Below, one piece after another: positions 23,911 to 31,509 of a DNA stretch of 43,631 nucleotides. The notes under the pieces were generated by a model. It saw nothing but the letters and a program-made list of their open reading frames with translations, was not told where the DNA came from and did not search any database. Within the stretch, counting starts at the first letter, position 1. Every line of letters starts with the position of its first letter. The translations under genes and the position numbers were made by a program. This stretch comes from an uncultured Eggerthellaceae bacterium (GTDB lineage: Bacteria; Actinomycetota; Coriobacteriia; Coriobacteriales; Eggerthellaceae): positions 1 to 43,631 of the forward strand of contig CANODU010000008.1 in NCBI GenBank assembly GCA_947565185.1, in the 5' to 3' direction.

Positions 23911-24717
23911 ATGAAAGCAGTCATTCCTGCAGCAGGCTTGGGCACGCGCTTCCTTCCCGCCACGAAGGCGGTTCCCAAGGAGATGCTCCTCGTGTGCGAT
24001 CGTCCTGCCATCCAGTATGTGGTGGAAGAGGGTCTGGCATCAGATGCCGATGAGGTGGTCATCGTGAATGCGCGCACCAAGCAGGCCATCGAGGACCATT
24101 TCGCACCCGACCCGGATCTGGTGGCGCTGCTGCGCGAACGCGGCAAGGATGCGTATGCGGATGAGGTGGAGCGCGTGGGGAACCTGCCTGTCAGCTTCGT
24201 CTATCAAGATGAGGCGCTCGGGTTGGGGCACGCTGTGCTCTGCGCTGCGGACAAGACGGGCGCCGATCCTTTCTATGTGCTCTTGGGGGATGTGCTCGTG
24301 CCGGACAATGAGATGTTGCCAGCCATGCAGAAGGTCTCAGACCAGCATGGCGGGGCATCCGTCATCGCCGTCATGCCCGTGGCTGACGAAGAGGTGGATC
24401 GCTTCGGCGTCATCGCGGGCATTGAGGTGGAGCCAGGTGTCTGGAAGGTCAACGGGTTGGTGGAGAAGCCGCCTGCAGAGGAGGCGCCCACCAATCTTGC
24501 CGTGTTCGGGCGGTATCTGCTGACACCGCGCATCATGGAGCTCCTCCGCGAAGTCAAGCCAGGCGTGGGTGGGGAGATCCAGCTCACTGACGCCTTGGAT
24601 GCGCTCCTGCAAGAAGAGGAGATGTACGCGTTGGTGGTAAGCCCGAAGGATGGCTTCGATACAGGCACGCGCGAAAGCTGGCTTGCCACGAACAACGCGT
24701 TGGCTGCCAAGGGCTAG
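23911..24717 (+). CDS. galU: UTP-glucose-1-phosphate uridylyltransferase
   Basis: GalU makes UDP-glucose from UTP and glucose-1-phosphate for cell-surface polysaccharides and glycolipids. The 268-residue nucleotidyltransferase has the N-terminal signature AAGLGTRFLPATKAVPKEM, QDEALGLGHAV, LLGDVLVPD, NGLVEKP and GGEIQLTDAL. The start at 23911 follows AAGGAG closely (5 bases). A longer frame from 23704 lies within nadE and is rejected. It is slightly shorter than the usual 290-300 residues at the C-terminus but looks complete. It ends the run that began with the tat genes. Confidence 0.94.
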   Translation: MKAVIPAAGLGTRFLPATKAVPKEMLLVCDRPAIQYVVEEGLASDADEVVIVNARTKQAIEDHFAPDPDLVALLRERGKDAYADEVERVGNLPVSFVYQDEALGLGHAVLCAADKTGADPFYVLLGDVLVPDNEMLPAMQKVSDQHGGASVIAVMPVADEEVDRFGVIAGIEVEPGVWKVNGLVEKPPAEEAPTNLAVFGRYLLTPRIMELLREVKPGVGGEIQLTDALDALLQEEEMYALVVSPKDGFDTGTRESWLATNNALAAKG

Positions 24718-24738
24718 TGCAAAAGCGAACAGATGTGC

Positions 24739-24744
24739 TAATAT
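24739..24744 (+). promoter_or_regulatory. -10 element giving a leaderless rarA transcript
   Basis: TAATAT ends exactly 6 bases before the rarA ATG at 24751, so transcription would begin at the A of the start codon. There is no Shine-Dalgarno sequence between. This is the standard geometry of leaderless actinobacterial promoters (TANNNT, 6-7 bases, ATG). Confidence 0.6.
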
Positions 24745-24750
24745 GCTTCC

Positions 24751-26052
24751 ATGAATACGAACTCCCTGTTCCAAGAGATGGAAGACGCGAATCGGCTGGC
24801 CTCGGCGCCTCTGGCCGTGCGCATGCGTCCACGCACCTTAGACGACATCGTCGGTCAGAAGGAGGCCATCGGCCCTGACAGCTGGTTGCGCCAAGCCATC
24901 CAGTCAGACACCTTGAGCTCGGTCATCCTCTACGGGCCTGCGGGTACCGGGAAGACCTCTATTGCGCATGTCATCGCAAAGACCACCAACGCCTGCTTCG
25001 TGGAGGTATCTGCCATCGGCGGCACCGTCTCTGACCTGCGTCGAGAGATCAATGACGCGGATAAGCGCTTGGCCACCACGGGCGCGCGCACCATCTTGTT
25101 CGTGGATGAGATACATCGCTTCAGTCGAAGCCAGCAAGATGCGCTTCTGCATGCGGTGGAAGACCGCGTGGTCGTGCTCATCGGCGCCACCACGGAGAAT
25201 CCCTTCTTCGAGGTCAATTCCGCGCTCATCTCTCGTTCACGCGTCGTGCAGCTGAGCTCCCTGTCCGATGAGGATGCCGAAGAGCTCATTAGTCGCGCGG
25301 TGGCTGATGAGCGGGGTCTTGCCGGTGCCATCACGGTGGATGCGGACGCGGTGGATGCCATCGTGATGCTCTCTGGTGGTGATGGCCGCAGCGCCCTCAC
25401 CACGCTGGAGCTGGCTGCTGACCTGGCGCGTGCAGAGGAAGGCGTGCTCACTCGTGACATGGTCATGAAGGCCAATCCACACCGCAACATCCCTTATGAC
25501 AAGAACAAGGATATGCACTATGACGTCATATCCGCGTTCATCAAATCCATGCGCGGATCGGATCCGGATGCGGTGCTGTACTGGTTGGCGCGCATGATCG
25601 AAGGCGGGGAGGATCCGAAGTTCATCGCTCGGCGCATCTTCATCTGCGCAGCGGAGGATATCGGCAATGCGGATCCGCAAGCGCTCCTCATAGCCCATGC
25701 GGCATTCAAGTCAGCAGAGGTAATCGGGTACCCCGAATGCCAGTTGATCTTGGCGCAAGCGGCAACCTACATGGCGCTGGCTCCCAAGTCGAATTCGGCT
25801 TGCGGCATCTTCGAAGCGCGCGCTGAGGTAGCACAAGGTCCGGTACGTGCGGTGCCGGATAATCTGCGCGACAGGCATCGCCCGGGATCGGAGGATTACG
25901 GCACCTACAAGTATCCCCATGACTACCCGGGAGGATGGGTGGATCAGCAATATCTGCCCGATGGCCTTGAGAAGGGCGCGTTCTATCATCCGGGTGAGCG
26001 CGGATGGGAAGCGTACCGCACTGAATCCGTCAAGCGCGATAGGGAAGCATGA
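24751..26052 (+). CDS. rarA: replication-associated recombination protein A, AAA+ ATPase
   Basis: RarA (MgsA/WHIP-like) is a clamp-loader-related AAA+ ATPase that acts at stalled replication forks and single-strand DNA gaps. The 433-residue protein has Walker A GPAGTGKTS (62-70), Walker B ILFVDEIHRF (Asp119, Glu120), SQQDALLHAVEDR, the sensor-1 region IGATTENPFFEVN and the C-terminal tetramer domain with PKSNSA and YKYPHDYPGGWVDQQYLPD. No Shine-Dalgarno site precedes the ATG, consistent with a leaderless mRNA. A tiny acidic ORF overlaps its stop. Confidence 0.95.
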   Translation: MNTNSLFQEMEDANRLASAPLAVRMRPRTLDDIVGQKEAIGPDSWLRQAIQSDTLSSVILYGPAGTGKTSIAHVIAKTTNACFVEVSAIGGTVSDLRREINDADKRLATTGARTILFVDEIHRFSRSQQDALLHAVEDRVVVLIGATTENPFFEVNSALISRSRVVQLSSLSDEDAEELISRAVADERGLAGAITVDADAVDAIVMLSGGDGRSALTTLELAADLARAEEGVLTRDMVMKANPHRNIPYDKNKDMHYDVISAFIKSMRGSDPDAVLYWLARMIEGGEDPKFIARRIFICAAEDIGNADPQALLIAHAAFKSAEVIGYPECQLILAQAATYMALAPKSNSACGIFEARAEVAQGPVRAVPDNLRDRHRPGSEDYGTYKYPHDYPGGWVDQQYLPDGLEKGAFYHPGERGWEAYRTESVKRDREA

Positions 26053-26165
26053 TGACCACTGACGATGAGTTCCGACGCCCGCCCACCGAAGATGATGACG
26101 GGTATGACCCGTATTCGGATAGACCGGCTGATGAGCCAGTCTATGAAGAGGACCCCTGGCGGTGA
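26049..26165 (+). CDS. 38-residue acidic protein overlapping the rarA stop
   Basis: A short frame begins ATGATG at the rarA stop and encodes 38 residues rich in Asp, Glu, Pro and Tyr, ending EEDPWR. GGGAAG lies just upstream, and translational coupling to rarA is plausible. I recognise no family. It may be a real small protein or a chance frame; the strongly biased acidic composition and the stop/start overlap favour a gene. The start could also be the second ATG at 26052. Confidence 0.45.
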   Translation: MMTTDDEFRRPPTEDDDGYDPYSDRPADEPVYEEDPWR

Positions 26166-26173
26166 AGCTGCGC

Positions 26174-27874
26174 TTACGGTCGTTCGCTCATCCCTCGGCG
26201 CCGCTTCTCTTCGATGACCATCTCAGAGGTTCCTTGCACATCTGCGCGTACGCGGTCAAGCTCTTCTGCCAGCTTCGCATCAGCAAGCTCAGCCACCAGC
26301 GCTTCCGCTTCCCGGGCTGCTTCGGCGTCATCATGGCAGAGCGCTTCAGTGTTGCCCTTCGCAGCGATGAAGGATACGCCCTTGCGCTCAGCGGCTTTCG
26401 CTTGTAGATAGAGCAAGGTGAATCCAGCCACGCCTGCTACAAGAGATGCAAGCAAGATGGCAAGCTTCGCCTGCGTAACCAAAGCAGCGTCTGCGTAGGC
26501 CAGATTCGCCACGAAGATGGCCATGGTGAACCCCACCCCGCCTAGGATGGCCGCACCCAGCATGTGCTGCCAGTTCACATTCTCAGGGAGCCTCGCCACC
26601 TTCAGCTTCACGCACAGCCAGCTGAAGAGCATGATGCCCGTTGCCTTGCCTACCACCAAGCCGAAGAAGACGCCCAAGACCACGTTGCCCGTGAGCATCT
26701 GGGCCACATCAGAGCCCGTGAGGGAGACGTCTGCATTCGTGAGCGCGAACAGGGGCAGGATGGCGAAGTAGACCCAGGGATAGATGGCGTGCTCCAGCCG
26801 CACCGCTGGAGGCACCACCTGCTTTGACACATGGGAGAGGGATGAGACGGTGCTCAGGTACTTCTTCTGCGCGATGAGCGGAGCGTCATCGTCGTGATAG
26901 GTGTCAGCCAGCTGCACGCGCTCATCTGACCAGCGCAGGAAGTTCTCCATATTGACGCGGCTGTCTGAGGGGATGGTGAAGGCCAGAAGGACGCCTGCGA
27001 TGGTGGCATGGACGCCGGATAGATAGACGCAGAGCCAGAGCACGCAGCCCAAGAGCATATAGGGGATGAGCGAATAGACATGGCTGCGGTTCAGCGCGAT
27101 GAGCGCGATGAGCACCACGGCAGCTGCTGCAAGCCATGCCAGATCAGGGCTCTCTCCGTAGAAGATGGCGATCACCAGGATGGCGATGATGTCATCGGCA
27201 ACAGCCAACGTGGAGAGGAAGACGCGCACGCCGTTCGGCACGCGATTGCCCAACAAGGCCAAGATGCCCAAGGCGAAGGCGATGTCTGTGGCTGTGGGCA
27301 CGCCCCAACCCTGAGCAGTGGCAGGGTCAGCGGCGTTGAAGGCAAGGTAGATCACGATGGGGACGGCTACGCCGCCGATAGCGCCGATGATGGGCAGCGC
27401 CGCTTGGCGGATGTTCGTCAGCTCTCCCACGGTCATCTCGTATTTGATCTCAAGGCCCACCAGCAAGAAGAACACCGCCATCAAGATGTCGTTGATGGCA
27501 TGAGCAAGCGACATGTGACCGGCAAGAGGTCCCAGCTGGATGCCGATGTCGTTGTGATGCCACAGATCATAGAAACCCTCATAGGCACCCGTGTTCGCCA
27601 CCACGAGCGCTATCACGGCGGCCAGCAGCATGACGCCGGCAGCGCGCGTAGAGGAATGCGTGAAGCTCAAGAGCTTGCGGATGCGGCGGTTGTGCCCTTG
27701 CACCTCATCGATGTAGATGCCATGGGGGTCAGGGTCGGAAGGGGTCGGCTGCGTGGTGGGGCTCACCTTCGGCACCGCGCACGTAGGCCCTGCTTGGGTT
27801 AGCTGCTCTTGTGTGTCATCCGGCGCATTCGTCATCTTCAGCTCTGCTTTCGCTGGCTTGTCAGGTGCGATCAT
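26174..27874 (-). CDS. nhaA: Na+/H+ antiporter NhaA with extended termini
   Basis: NhaA exchanges sodium or lithium for protons across the inner membrane and supports pH and salt homeostasis. The 566-residue protein contains the family core from about residue 60 to 490. GVPTATDIAFALG and the sodium-binding pair Asp227-Asp228 in LAVADDIIA are present, with 11-12 membrane segments. E. coli NhaA has 388 residues. The extra length is a proline/threonine-rich N-terminal 60 residues and a charged, probably coiled C-terminal tail of about 70 residues (ELADAKLAEELDRVRADV). The start could be at 27874 or 27835; neither has a clear ribosome-binding site. Confidence 0.92.
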   Translation of the reverse strand: MIAPDKPAKAELKMTNAPDDTQEQLTQAGPTCAVPKVSPTTQPTPSDPDPHGIYIDEVQGHNRRIRKLLSFTHSSTRAAGVMLLAAVIALVVANTGAYEGFYDLWHHNDIGIQLGPLAGHMSLAHAINDILMAVFFLLVGLEIKYEMTVGELTNIRQAALPIIGAIGGVAVPIVIYLAFNAADPATAQGWGVPTATDIAFALGILALLGNRVPNGVRVFLSTLAVADDIIAILVIAIFYGESPDLAWLAAAAVVLIALIALNRSHVYSLIPYMLLGCVLWLCVYLSGVHATIAGVLLAFTIPSDSRVNMENFLRWSDERVQLADTYHDDDAPLIAQKKYLSTVSSLSHVSKQVVPPAVRLEHAIYPWVYFAILPLFALTNADVSLTGSDVAQMLTGNVVLGVFFGLVVGKATGIMLFSWLCVKLKVARLPENVNWQHMLGAAILGGVGFTMAIFVANLAYADAALVTQAKLAILLASLVAGVAGFTLLYLQAKAAERKGVSFIAAKGNTEALCHDDAEAAREAEALVAELADAKLAEELDRVRADVQGTSEMVIEEKRRRGMSERP

Positions 27875-27933
27875 GGGATCTGGAGCACCGCTCTTTTCCC
27901 TTCAAGGGATGATATCAGTGCCCGTGAGCGTTC

Positions 27934-27950
27934 ATGACTGCTTCAGTCAT
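27934..27950. promoter_or_regulatory. 17-bp dyad in the nhaA-hpf divergent region
   Basis: ATGACTG (27934-27940), CTT, then CAGTCAT (27944-27950) is a perfect 7-bp inverted repeat with a 3-base centre. It lies between the divergent nhaA and hpf genes. It could be a regulator site, or a hairpin in the nhaA or hpf leader. Confidence 0.4.
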
Positions 27951-28047
27951 CGTTTTGTCATCGTTACGGTTCAGTTGGCCTTCCGCGTACGTTCATGCGC
28001 TATCCTTGAATGTGATATTGACCGACTCGACCAAAGGATGGACAGTT

Positions 28048-28635
28048 ATGGATGTCACCGTTTCCGGACGAAAGATGCCCATTAGCGATTCTCTCAAGAA
28101 GTATGCCGAAGACAAGATCGGCAAGACCGTCACACAGCTGGAAGTCGGCGCCATCGCGTGCGAGATAGTCCTGTACCGAGAGAAGAACAAGGCCATCCCC
28201 AATGCAGCGGTGTGCGAAGTCACGGTCATCATGCCGGGCCATGTGGCGCGCGTGGAGGAGAGCGAAGAGGACATGTTCGCCGCCATCGATGTCTCTGCCG
28301 CCAAGATCGCTCGCCAGCTGCGCAAGTTCAAGACGCGCGTGCAGTCCAAGCGCACGCGCAAGAACGAGCAAATGGTCGACTACCAGCATGAGGACAGCCA
28401 TCCTGAATCAGAGCTGGATCTGGACCGCCTCATGGATGAGCTCACCGAAGATGAGATCGTGCGTCGCAAGAAAATCCCCTATTCGCCCATGACCGAGGAT
28501 GAGGCCATGGTGGAGATCGATCTTTTAGGGCATGACTTCTTCGTCTATACCGACCGCGATTCGGGCAACGTGCACGTGCTCTACCGGCGCGGGGACGGGT
28601 CATTGGGCTTGCTGATGCCCGAAGACGACGAGTAG
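28048..28635 (+). CDS. hpf: ribosome hibernation-promoting factor, long form
   Basis: Long HPF binds the 30S decoding region and pairs ribosomes into inactive 100S dimers in stationary phase. The 195-residue protein has the N-terminal S30AE domain (VTVSGRKMPISDSLKKYAEDKI, shown here by its first residues VTVSGRKM) and a separate C-terminal domain from about 130 with KKIPYSPMTEDEAMVEIDLL and YRRGDGSLGLL, the dimerising module. AAAGGA lies 9 bases before the ATG. A longer frame from 27934 is rejected because it lacks this site and family resemblance. A hairpin inside the convergent folC 3' end may terminate its mRNA. Confidence 0.95.
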   Translation: MDVTVSGRKMPISDSLKKYAEDKIGKTVTQLEVGAIACEIVLYREKNKAIPNAAVCEVTVIMPGHVARVEESEEDMFAAIDVSAAKIARQLRKFKTRVQSKRTRKNEQMVDYQHEDSHPESELDLDRLMDELTEDEIVRRKKIPYSPMTEDEAMVEIDLLGHDFFVYTDRDSGNVHVLYRRGDGSLGLLMPEDDE

Positions 28636-28645
28636 ATCCCCCTTC

Positions 28646-29935
28646 TCAATGGCCAAGCGCAGCGCGTCTCAGCGCTGCTATGGAATACAGGCTCCCGAAG
28701 GCGACGACCATGCCTTCGGGAGTCGCTTTCTTCAGAGCCGCGTCCATGGCTTCTACTGGGTGCGCACAGATATGGATGTCTGCGTTCGGGTCAAGGGATG
28801 AGATGAGGTCAGCCAGCGCAGCGGCAGGAAGCGCGCGGGGGTTTTCCGGCTCATACACATAGAAGGTGCGAGCATGCCCGATGTGGGGCTCTATGATGGC
28901 GCGCACATCCTTGTCCGCCAGGACGCCTATGACGAAGACGGGATCACGGACGTCTGTGAGCGCTTGCATCTCCTGCAAGGATGCTGACAGCGCGGCAGAG
29001 CCATCTTCGTTGTGCGCTCCATCCACGATCGTCCATGGCCTATCCCGCAGCACTTCGAAGCGGCCTGTCCAGGTAGCCTCAGCGATCCCGGTGTGGATGG
29101 AGCTCTCTGAGATCGGCCAACCGTGCGCTTCCAAGATGCGCGCCGAGACGATGGCAAGGGCGGCGTTCTCAGGTTGATAGGCACCGAGAAGAGAGGTCTC
29201 GAAGCGCTCGCCCTGATAGGAAAAGGTGCGCGTGAGGTTGTACGTAAGATGCGCATCGCTTATGCATGTCGGATCCACGACGGTGAGAGGGCATCCTTTC
29301 GCTTCGCAGATCCGCTGGATGACCGCACGGGCAGCAGGCGCTTGCGTGCTGGATGTGCAGGGCACGCCCTCTTTGATGATGCCTGCCTTCTCCTGAGCGA
29401 TCTGCTCTAGGGTCTCTCCCAACAACGCGGTGTGATCGAGGCCTATCCGCGTGATGGCGCAAAGGTCAGGGTGTATGACATTGGTGGCATCGAGGCGTCC
29501 GCCAAGGCCCACTTCCAAGATGCAGATATCGCACGCCTCATGGGCGAAATGCACGAGCGCCACCGCGCACATGAGCTCGAATTCGGTGGGGTGCTCTCCT
29601 AAGGTGCGCTCAACGGCCAATGCGGCCTCTTTGACGCGCAAGGTGCAGCGCGCAAGCGCTGGAGAGGGGATGTCATGGCCGTCTACGCGGATGCGCTCTT
29701 CGAAGCGCTCGATGTAGGGACTCGTGAACAGGCCGCATTTCAAGCGTGCAGCGCGGCAGATGGCATCAAGGTATGCGCAGGTGGATCCCTTGCCGTTGGT
29801 CCCGGCTACATGCACGAAGCGCAACATTCGCTCGGGGTTTCCCAGCTCGTCGCAAAGCAGGCGCATGCGCGCAAGGCCGAGGCTCACCTTCTGCCAGCGC
29901 GGTTCGTTGATGTAGGCTATCGGATCGAATCCCAT
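28646..29935 (-). CDS. folC: folylpolyglutamate synthase / dihydrofolate synthase
   Basis: FolC adds glutamate to folates and, in many bacteria, also makes dihydrofolate from dihydropteroate. The 429-residue Mur-ligase-type enzyme has the P-loop VAGTNGKGST (about 43-52), FTSPYIERFEERI, EVGLGGRLDATN and VDGAHNEDGS. The start at 29935 gives the normal length; an open frame extends far upstream to 30334, across the promoter of glmU, and is rejected. No strong ribosome-binding site is seen. Folate polyglutamylation connects to the one-carbon enzyme Fhs elsewhere in the window. Confidence 0.94.
   Translation of the reverse strand: MGFDPIAYINEPRWQKVSLGLARMRLLCDELGNPERMLRFVHVAGTNGKGSTCAYLDAICRAARLKCGLFTSPYIERFEERIRVDGHDIPSPALARCTLRVKEAALAVERTLGEHPTEFELMCAVALVHFAHEACDICILEVGLGGRLDATNVIHPDLCAITRIGLDHTALLGETLEQIAQEKAGIIKEGVPCTSSTQAPAARAVIQRICEAKGCPLTVVDPTCISDAHLTYNLTRTFSYQGERFETSLLGAYQPENAALAIVSARILEAHGWPISESSIHTGIAEATWTGRFEVLRDRPWTIVDGAHNEDGSAALSASLQEMQALTDVRDPVFVIGVLADKDVRAIIEPHIGHARTFYVYEPENPRALPAAALADLISSLDPNADIHICAHPVEAMDAALKKATPEGMVVAFGSLYSIAALRRAALGH
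28692..28722. terminator. perfect 11-bp inverted repeat in the folC 3' end, possible hpf terminator
   Basis: CTCCCGAAGGC (28692-28702) and GCCTTCGGGAG (28712-28722) form a perfect 11-bp stem with a 9-base loop. On plus it is followed by TCGCTTTCTTC. It lies about 57 bases after the hpf stop but within folC, read on the opposite strand, where it encodes PEGMVVAFGS. It may end the hpf transcript antisense to folC. Confidence 0.5.
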
Positions 29936-30011
29936 GGCTAGCAGGGTAGCACGACCATCCGCTTCCCGTGGTGTGTGCATGGTACAGACGTGCTTGTGGA
30001 ATAATGGCTCA

Positions 30012-30022
30012 TGCACCCTGAT
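30012..30022 (+). promoter_or_regulatory. leader motif shared by glmU and prs (glmU copy)
   Basis: TGCACCCTGAT occurs here, 8 bases after a possible -10 box (AATAAT, 29999-30004), and again at 31482-31492 at nearly the same distance from the -10 box of prs. It may be part of the initial transcribed region or a binding site. Confidence 0.35.
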
Positions 30023-30044
30023 ATCGACAGCCAAGGAGGCTTCC

Positions 30045-31436
30045 ATGGACACGGCAGGCATCGTGTTGGCAGCAGGAGCGGGAACGCGGATGAAGTCCAA
30101 AAGACCCAAGGTCACCCATGAGCTCTTGGGACGCCCGCTGGTGATGTGGCCCATCTGCGCCTTGAAGGAAGCTGGCATTGCGGATATATGCGTGGTGGTG
30201 GGCCCTGAGGACACCCAGGTCTCAGAGCTCGTCTCGGGTGCGGCGCACACCGCCGTGCAACAGCAGAAGCTGGGCACCGCTGATGCGACCAAGGCAGCCA
30301 TGGATACGGCGGAGCTGGCTACCTTCGAAGGCAATGTCGTGCTCGTCTACGGGGACTGCCCGCTGCTCTCCGCCGACACCATCCGGCATCTGGTGGATGT
30401 GCGCATCCAGGAGGATGCCGCCTGCGTGGTCCTCACGTTCAAGGTGGAAGAGCCATTCGGTTACGGGCGCATCATCCGCGAGGATACGTTCTCATCCGAT
30501 GTGCCTACAGGCCAGGTCGTGGCCATCGTGGAGGAGAAGGATGCTGATGAGGAGCAAGCGCGCGTGCGCGAATGCAATTCGGGCTTCTACTGCTTCGATG
30601 CCGCTGCGCTGAGAAGCGCTCTTGTTCAGGTGGGGTGCGATAACGCACAAGGGGAGTACTACATCACCGATGTCGTGGAGATCTTCCGCGCGCAAGGCTC
30701 GAAGGTGGTCGCGCTCGAAACGGAGGATGCGCTGGAGTGCTATGGCGTCAATTCGCGCATGCAGCTGGCCGAGGCCACGCGCATCATGCAGCGTCGGATC
30801 AATGACGCGCACATGGCCTCGGGCGTCACCATGCTGGCGCCTGACCTTGTCTGGATCGGGCCTGACGTTGAGATAGAGCCTGATGTGGAGCTGCTCCAGA
30901 ACGTGACGCTCATGGGCAGCACGCGCATCGGAGAGGATTCGGTGATCGGTCCGGATACGCGTCTTGCGAACACGATCGTAGGCCGTGGCTGCACGGTGGA
31001 TGAGACGGTGGCGCTTGATGCGCGCATCGATGATGGCGCCACCACGGGACCGCGCGCCTATCTGCGCCCGGGTGCTCATCTGTGCCGTGGGGCGAAGGCA
31101 GGCACGCATGTTGAGATCAAGAAGTCAACCATCGGCGAAGGCTCGAAGGTGCCGCATCTCTCCTACATCGGAGATACCACGATGGGATCGGGCGTGAATG
31201 TGGGCGCGGGCTCCATCACCTGCAATTACGATGGCACCCATAAGCATCCCACCGTCATCGGTGACGACACATTCATCGGCTCTGACACCATGATGGTAGC
31301 GCCGGTGAACATCGGTTCGAACGCGACCGTGGGAGCAGGATCGGTCATCACCAAGGATGTGCCCGATGACGCTCTTGCCGTGGCCCGCGCGCGCGAGAGC
31401 ATCTACGACGGATGGACGCCAGCGCACCGGAAATGA
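30045..31436 (+). CDS. glmU: bifunctional UDP-N-acetylglucosamine pyrophosphorylase / glucosamine-1-phosphate acetyltransferase
   Basis: GlmU carries out the last two steps of UDP-N-acetylglucosamine synthesis for peptidoglycan. The 463-residue protein has an N-terminal uridylyltransferase domain with LAAGAGTRMKSKRPK (8-22), VYGDCPLL and GVNSRMQL. The C-terminal half is a left-handed beta-helix of hexapeptide repeats with HVEIKKS, LSYIGD and NYDGTHKHPT of the acetyltransferase site. AAGGAGG sits 5 bases before the ATG. The order glmU-prs-pth matches Bacillus and relatives. folC lies divergently upstream. Confidence 0.96.
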   Translation: MDTAGIVLAAGAGTRMKSKRPKVTHELLGRPLVMWPICALKEAGIADICVVVGPEDTQVSELVSGAAHTAVQQQKLGTADATKAAMDTAELATFEGNVVLVYGDCPLLSADTIRHLVDVRIQEDAACVVLTFKVEEPFGYGRIIREDTFSSDVPTGQVVAIVEEKDADEEQARVRECNSGFYCFDAAALRSALVQVGCDNAQGEYYITDVVEIFRAQGSKVVALETEDALECYGVNSRMQLAEATRIMQRRINDAHMASGVTMLAPDLVWIGPDVEIEPDVELLQNVTLMGSTRIGEDSVIGPDTRLANTIVGRGCTVDETVALDARIDDGATTGPRAYLRPGAHLCRGAKAGTHVEIKKSTIGEGSKVPHLSYIGDTTMGSGVNVGAGSITCNYDGTHKHPTVIGDDTFIGSDTMMVAPVNIGSNATVGAGSVITKDVPDDALAVARARESIYDGWTPAHRK

Positions 31437-31470
31437 GCGCTTCTTGAGACACGATGAGCGCTTGAGCGCA

Positions 31471-31476
31471 TACAAT
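31471..31476 (+). promoter_or_regulatory. candidate -10 element of prs
   Basis: TACAAT lies in the 73-base glmU-prs gap. A TTGAGA at 31444-31449 is 21 bases away, too far for an ordinary -35. The leader carries TGCACCCTGAT (31482-31492), shared with glmU, and the ribosome-binding site GAGAGGA. Confidence 0.45.
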
Positions 31477-31509
31477 GCCCTTGCACCCTGATCCGAGAGG
31501 AACCACACC

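Noticed and set aside
29936-30334. N-terminal extension of folC into glmU
   Set aside because: It overlaps the glmU leader and coding sequence and has no family match; the conserved start is at 29935.
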